Positions 33,366 to 35,726 of a DNA stretch of 35,726 bases are shown piece after piece; positions within the stretch are counted from its first letter, which is position 1; every line of letters starts with the position of its first letter. Source of the DNA: Gomphosphaeria aponina SAG 52.96 = DSM 107014 (GTDB lineage Bacteria; Cyanobacteriota; Cyanobacteriia; Cyanobacteriales; Gomphosphaeriaceae); contig JADQBC010000026.1 in assembly GCA_016903655.1 (NCBI GenBank), forward strand, positions 1-35,726, given 5' to 3'. A program made the position numbers and the translations under genes. Below the pieces are notes generated by a model. That model saw only the letters and a list, made by a program, of their open reading frames with translations, did not search any database and was not told the origin of the DNA.

Positions 33366-34496
33366 TTATGAACGGATAATTTCCCCAGTGAGAAATACAG
33401 AATTTTCTTGTCTGATTTGTGCCGACTCATCATCATACAAAAAGGGCAGAAAAGCATAGCGAGTCCCTTTGGTCACTGGCGTAGCTTCATGTAAAAGTGA
33501 ACAAGAAAACACAACCGCTCCCCCTGTTGGCGCTCTGTAGGTAGCTCGTCCAAATTCTGGAAATCGCAGATCTCCGCCTTCATATTCTTCAGTATTCAAA
33601 TTGATTGTACAAGCAAAACGACGGTGAGCAGTCCCTTTTGTTGTATTATCCCGATGTGGACGGAAGAAACCACCAATTTCCCCATCGTAACAAGCGATCA
33701 CATATCGTTCCATTCGAGTCACCTTATATTGATAAGCTTTCTCAATTTCTGGAACTAGCCTGCGGACAATTTTGGCTCGGATAGCGGCACAGATTTCATC
33801 ATTAACTGAGTCATGGTCAAGGTAATAGTCTTGGCGACGCTTGAAACTATAATCGACGACTCCCACTGTGTTGCCGTCTTTTTCCCGCATAAACCCAGAT
33901 TCACTACCACCATTTTTTTCATAAAGCTCTATCAGTTGACGGCAAAATGACCGCTCGAATATTCTCGGAACAATCAAAACAGGGGCATGAAGCGGTACAC
34001 CAGCATAATCATTTACTGGTGGCAGTTCTGAGAGAATTTTTGAGATTGTTTCATTGTGCCTGTCGGGGTCAGTTAAGGGAATGTTTGCCATCACCCGCAA
34101 CAGAGGACTAAGGACTAAAGTAAACGAATTGTAGGCAATTTGACCCTGGGTTAACTCTTGTTCAGGAGCGATCGCCCCATAAAGTAAGCTTACCTGACCA
34201 TTAAAATCCCAAAAATAGCGAATGCCAGGTAAAATTTGACTTACCCTGGCAAGTTGTTCATCTTGATTGTCTATGCTAACGCCAAAAAATGCGATTTTTT
34301 CATCATCGAAAAAATGACGCAGCTCTTTTGTCAAATAATTTATGACACGAGCGTTTTTCCTAATTGATGCCGATCCATAAAAGCACAAAACCAGATATCT
34401 ACCTGCTGTTGTCCCAAAATGAAATTCGCTGCTATTAGAAGAACGGCAACTAAACCAAGGAGCAGGATCTCCTACGGTGAATATGCGTCTAGTCAT
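33366..34496 (-). CDS. Thioredoxin-fold/2OG-Fe(II) oxygenase fusion
   Basis: 376 residues. Residues 1 to about 140 look like an AhpC/TSA peroxiredoxin fold (VGDPAPWFSC, YLVLCFYGSAS, IAFFGVSIDN), but the peroxidatic Cys that should follow the first strand is replaced (FYGSASIRKNA), so peroxidase activity is doubtful. Residues about 185-376 are a prolyl-4-hydroxylase-type oxygenase: RPHRDNTTKG supplies His and Asp (about 281 and 283), CSLLHEATPVTKGTRYAF the distal His (about 335) and the 2-oxoglutarate Arg. EEYEGGDLRFPEFG is the typical strand between them. It probably hydroxylates a protein or peptide. No signal peptide. Convergent with the GNAT gene. Confidence 0.88.
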   Translation of the reverse strand: MTRRIFTVGDPAPWFSCRSSNSSEFHFGTTAGRYLVLCFYGSASIRKNARVINYLTKELRHFFDDEKIAFFGVSIDNQDEQLARVSQILPGIRYFWDFNGQVSLLYGAIAPEQELTQGQIAYNSFTLVLSPLLRVMANIPLTDPDRHNETISKILSELPPVNDYAGVPLHAPVLIVPRIFERSFCRQLIELYEKNGGSESGFMREKDGNTVGVVDYSFKRRQDYYLDHDSVNDEICAAIRAKIVRRLVPEIEKAYQYKVTRMERYVIACYDGEIGGFFRPHRDNTTKGTAHRRFACTINLNTEEYEGGDLRFPEFGRATYRAPTGGAVVFSCSLLHEATPVTKGTRYAFLPFLYDDESAQIRQENSVFLTGEIIRS

Positions 34497-34640
34497 GGCA
34501 GTAATCTTTTAAAAAGATTGAACAGTTACATTTTTACTTTAGCCTATTCTTCCCCTTTTGTCTTGAGTTGCTCAAACTTTCAGCTACTGTAGTTTTCTGT
34601 TATTTTTTTGCTTTTATTGAGTTATTCAAAATAAGTAGGT

Positions 34641-34759
34641 AAGTGGTCGCACTTTCATTAATTACCGCAGGTTCGGGCGGGTTTTGATTTAAAGATCAAT
34701 TGCTCACAAAGATCAAGGCTAAACCCGCCCCTACAGAAATTGTGTAAATAATTTTGCTT
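34641..34759 (-). repeat. Intergenic repeat, copy B (inverted relative to 23-140)
   Basis: Near-identical to the reverse complement of 23-140, including the GGGCGGGTTT/AAACCCGCCC hairpin and the flanking GCGACCACTT. Its end overlaps a perfect palindrome TTTTGCTTAAGCAAAA (34752-34767). Confidence 0.75.
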
Positions 34760-34888
34760 AAGCAAAATTAATGGAGGCTTGAGGCGGTATCGCCCCTTGT
34801 CTGTGAAAATATAAATAAGAAAAAAAAAATTTTTTGTATAAAAAAATTCAAAAACTTGCGGTATTGCCCCTTTTTTTGGAAAAAAACA

Positions 34889-34907
34889 ATAGACCAATGA
34901 GCGAAAC
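34889..34907 (+). repeat. Direct repeat AATAGACCAATGAGCGAAA, copy 2
   Basis: Same 19-base string as at 33198-33217. Both copies lie downstream of CCCCTT-type hairpins. Confidence 0.6.
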
Positions 34908-35012
34908 CGTTTTAAAAAAATTTCAGCAGTTGCTGGGTAATTGAAGCTTGCCGCGCTTTGTTATAAAATAACTAAAAGTGCCAATGAGTTTTGCACTAAG
35001 GCATGATCGCTC

Positions 35013-35152
35013 GCTTTGGGTTTAAACCCAAAGCTAATAGCTGTAGGGTTTTGATTCCCAAACCCCTAGGAAGAGGATTAAATTTTTACATAATAATTTT
35101 AGTCCGTTAAAACGGACTTTTGCCCGACGCCAGGGATTAAAACCCCTGGCGT
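35013..35152. repeat. Cluster of three palindromes
   Basis: A perfect 22-base palindrome with half-site GCTTTGGGTTT at 35013-35034; AGTCCGTT-AA-AACGGACT at 35101-35118 followed by TTTT, which looks like an intrinsic terminator; and ACGCCAGGG with CCCTGGCGT at 35127-35152. They are typical of dispersed cyanobacterial intergenic palindromes. Confidence 0.6.
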
Positions 35153-35302
35153 ACTTTTGATGTAGGAATCAGATGTTTCTTGCTTTTATGCAGCAATCTA
35201 AGTCTATCACTTCTTTTTAAGTAACTCTTTGTGAATTAACATTAAATATAAATCTACTATCAACGAAGGGCGATCGCAGTTAGTAGAGTTTGAAGTAAAA
35301 GA

Positions 35303-35328
35303 GGCGATGCCTGCGGCGGGCTACGCCT
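35303..35328 (+). repeat. GC-rich cyanobacterial repeat
   Basis: GGCGATGCCTGCGGCGGG followed by CTACGCCT, a very common dispersed repeat in filamentous cyanobacteria, with a HIP1 octamer about 30 bases upstream. Recognised from general knowledge of these genomes. Confidence 0.5.
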
Positions 35329-35422
35329 AATACTTTACCCCATCTTCTTAACTGGTTTCCAAGTTTCTAAAGACTGCTATATAAAACTGAACTTTCCTTG
35401 AATAATCAGGTTTATTCTTTAA

Positions 35423-35438
35423 CAAGGCTACTGCCTTG
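35423..35438 (-). other. Hairpin at putative IS200/IS605 right end
   Basis: CAAGGC-TACT-GCCTTG lies 39 bases beyond the TnpB stop. IS200/IS605 elements end in a subterminal hairpin at this place, and the right end also encodes the omega RNA scaffold in known TnpB systems. Element boundaries cannot be fixed without the left end. Confidence 0.45.
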
Positions 35439-35476
35439 AGAGTTTATTTCCTGCTTCATCCAGACGAGTCGGCTCG

Positions 35477-35726
35477 CTACTGTCCACAGGCGTTGATTCG
35501 GGTGTAGCCCACCCTATCCACTACTACTTTATCTGGGGCTTTTTCTAATCGCACTGAAGCATTTAAATCTCTGTCAATGGTTAAACCACATTCATTACAC
35601 CTAAAAATGCGGTCAGATAAAGTTAAATCTGCTTTGATTGCTCCACAATTGCTACAACTTTTACTACTTGGATACAATTGGTCAATTACATCCACTTTTG
35701 TTGCAAAAAACTCCGCTTTATATAGT
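35477..35726 (-). CDS. tnpB: TnpB (IS200/IS605 OrfB) C-terminal part, cut by the window edge
   Basis: About 83 codons are visible and the frame is open to the window edge (FFATKVDVIDQLYPSSKSCS). The zinc-ribbon pattern CSNCG...FRCNECG is followed by LTIDRDLNASVRL, whose second Asp is the RuvC-III catalytic residue. TnpB is an RNA-guided nuclease encoded by IS200/IS605-type elements and the ancestor of Cas12. The protein ends RINACGQ. The rest of the gene, and whether it is intact, lie outside the window. There is no TnpA transposase in view. Confidence 0.85.
   Translation of the reverse strand, partial: LYKAEFFATKVDVIDQLYPSSKSCSNCGAIKADLTLSDRIFRCNECGLTIDRDLNASVRLEKAPDKVVVDRVGYTRINACGQ

Larger units (their letters stand above)
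34497..35476. other. Gene-poor stretch packed with palindromic repeats
   Basis: About 980 bases between the oxygenase and the TnpB fragment. Several repeat families listed separately (34641-34759, 34752-34767, 34889-34907, 35013-35152, 35303-35328) occupy it, with A/T runs at 34818-34850. I see no gene that I can support. Confidence 0.7.

Noticed and set aside
34658-34897. 79-codon minus-strand open frame with hydrophobic content
   Set aside because: It runs through the inverted repeat and palindromes and A/T runs; no ribosome site or family features.

Overview
The window looks like chromosomal DNA of a filamentous cyanobacterium, probably Oscillatoriales-like. This is inferred from many HIP1 octamers (GCGATCGC), heptamer tandem repeats, scattered palindromic intergenic repeats, and a gene set typical of such genomes (TPR-fused transferases, Uma2/DUF820 and DUF29 families, a CYP110-like P450, short RTX proteins). 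No rRNA, tRNA or CRISPR array was seen.

Layout. 1-317: intergenic repeats. 318-1783 (minus): a GT2 glycosyltransferase followed by a small secreted protein. 1784-2444: regulatory gap with a good promoter for the plus-strand cluster. 2445-5464: three short acidic RTX (Ca-binding nonapeptide repeat) proteins, the second and third being a recent tandem duplication. 5566-25566: a long plus-strand run of modification enzymes, most carrying an N-terminal TPR array: TPR-GT61, TPR-methyltransferase-like, two TPR-sulfotransferases, a TPR-only protein, a small two-helix membrane protein, a 1586-residue TPR-GT2, a GT4 glycosyltransferase, two stand-alone sulfotransferases, a broken methyltransferase, a TPR-Sulfotransfer_2 protein and a truncated TPR protein. 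An antisense sulfotransferase relic marks the decayed 3' end.

25850-29571 (mostly minus): a tightly packed accessory operon with a DUF433/DUF5615-type toxin-antitoxin pair, a nuclease-fold-like protein and Uma2 proteins, one duplicated around a DUF29 gene. 29720-31096: cytochrome P450. 31250-33158: DUF29, several decayed toxin-antitoxin-like fragments and a GNAT acetyltransferase. 33366-34496 (minus): a thioredoxin-fold/2OG-Fe(II) oxygenase fusion. 34497-35476: dense palindromic repeats. 35477-35726 (minus): the C-terminal end of a TnpB protein running off the window, with a hairpin where an IS200/IS605 right end would be expected.

How it may work together (inference): the RTX proteins are candidate secreted or surface proteins. 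The downstream block has everything needed to build and sulfate a glycan except sugar-nucleotide synthesis, polymer export and a type I secretion system. The repeated use of one scaffold type (TPR) on at least four different catalytic folds suggests enzymes that dock on each other or on a shared acceptor, possibly the RTX proteins. Oscillin, the Ca-binding RTX glycoprotein of gliding Phormidium, is a loose precedent. No biochemical role can be proved from the sequence alone.
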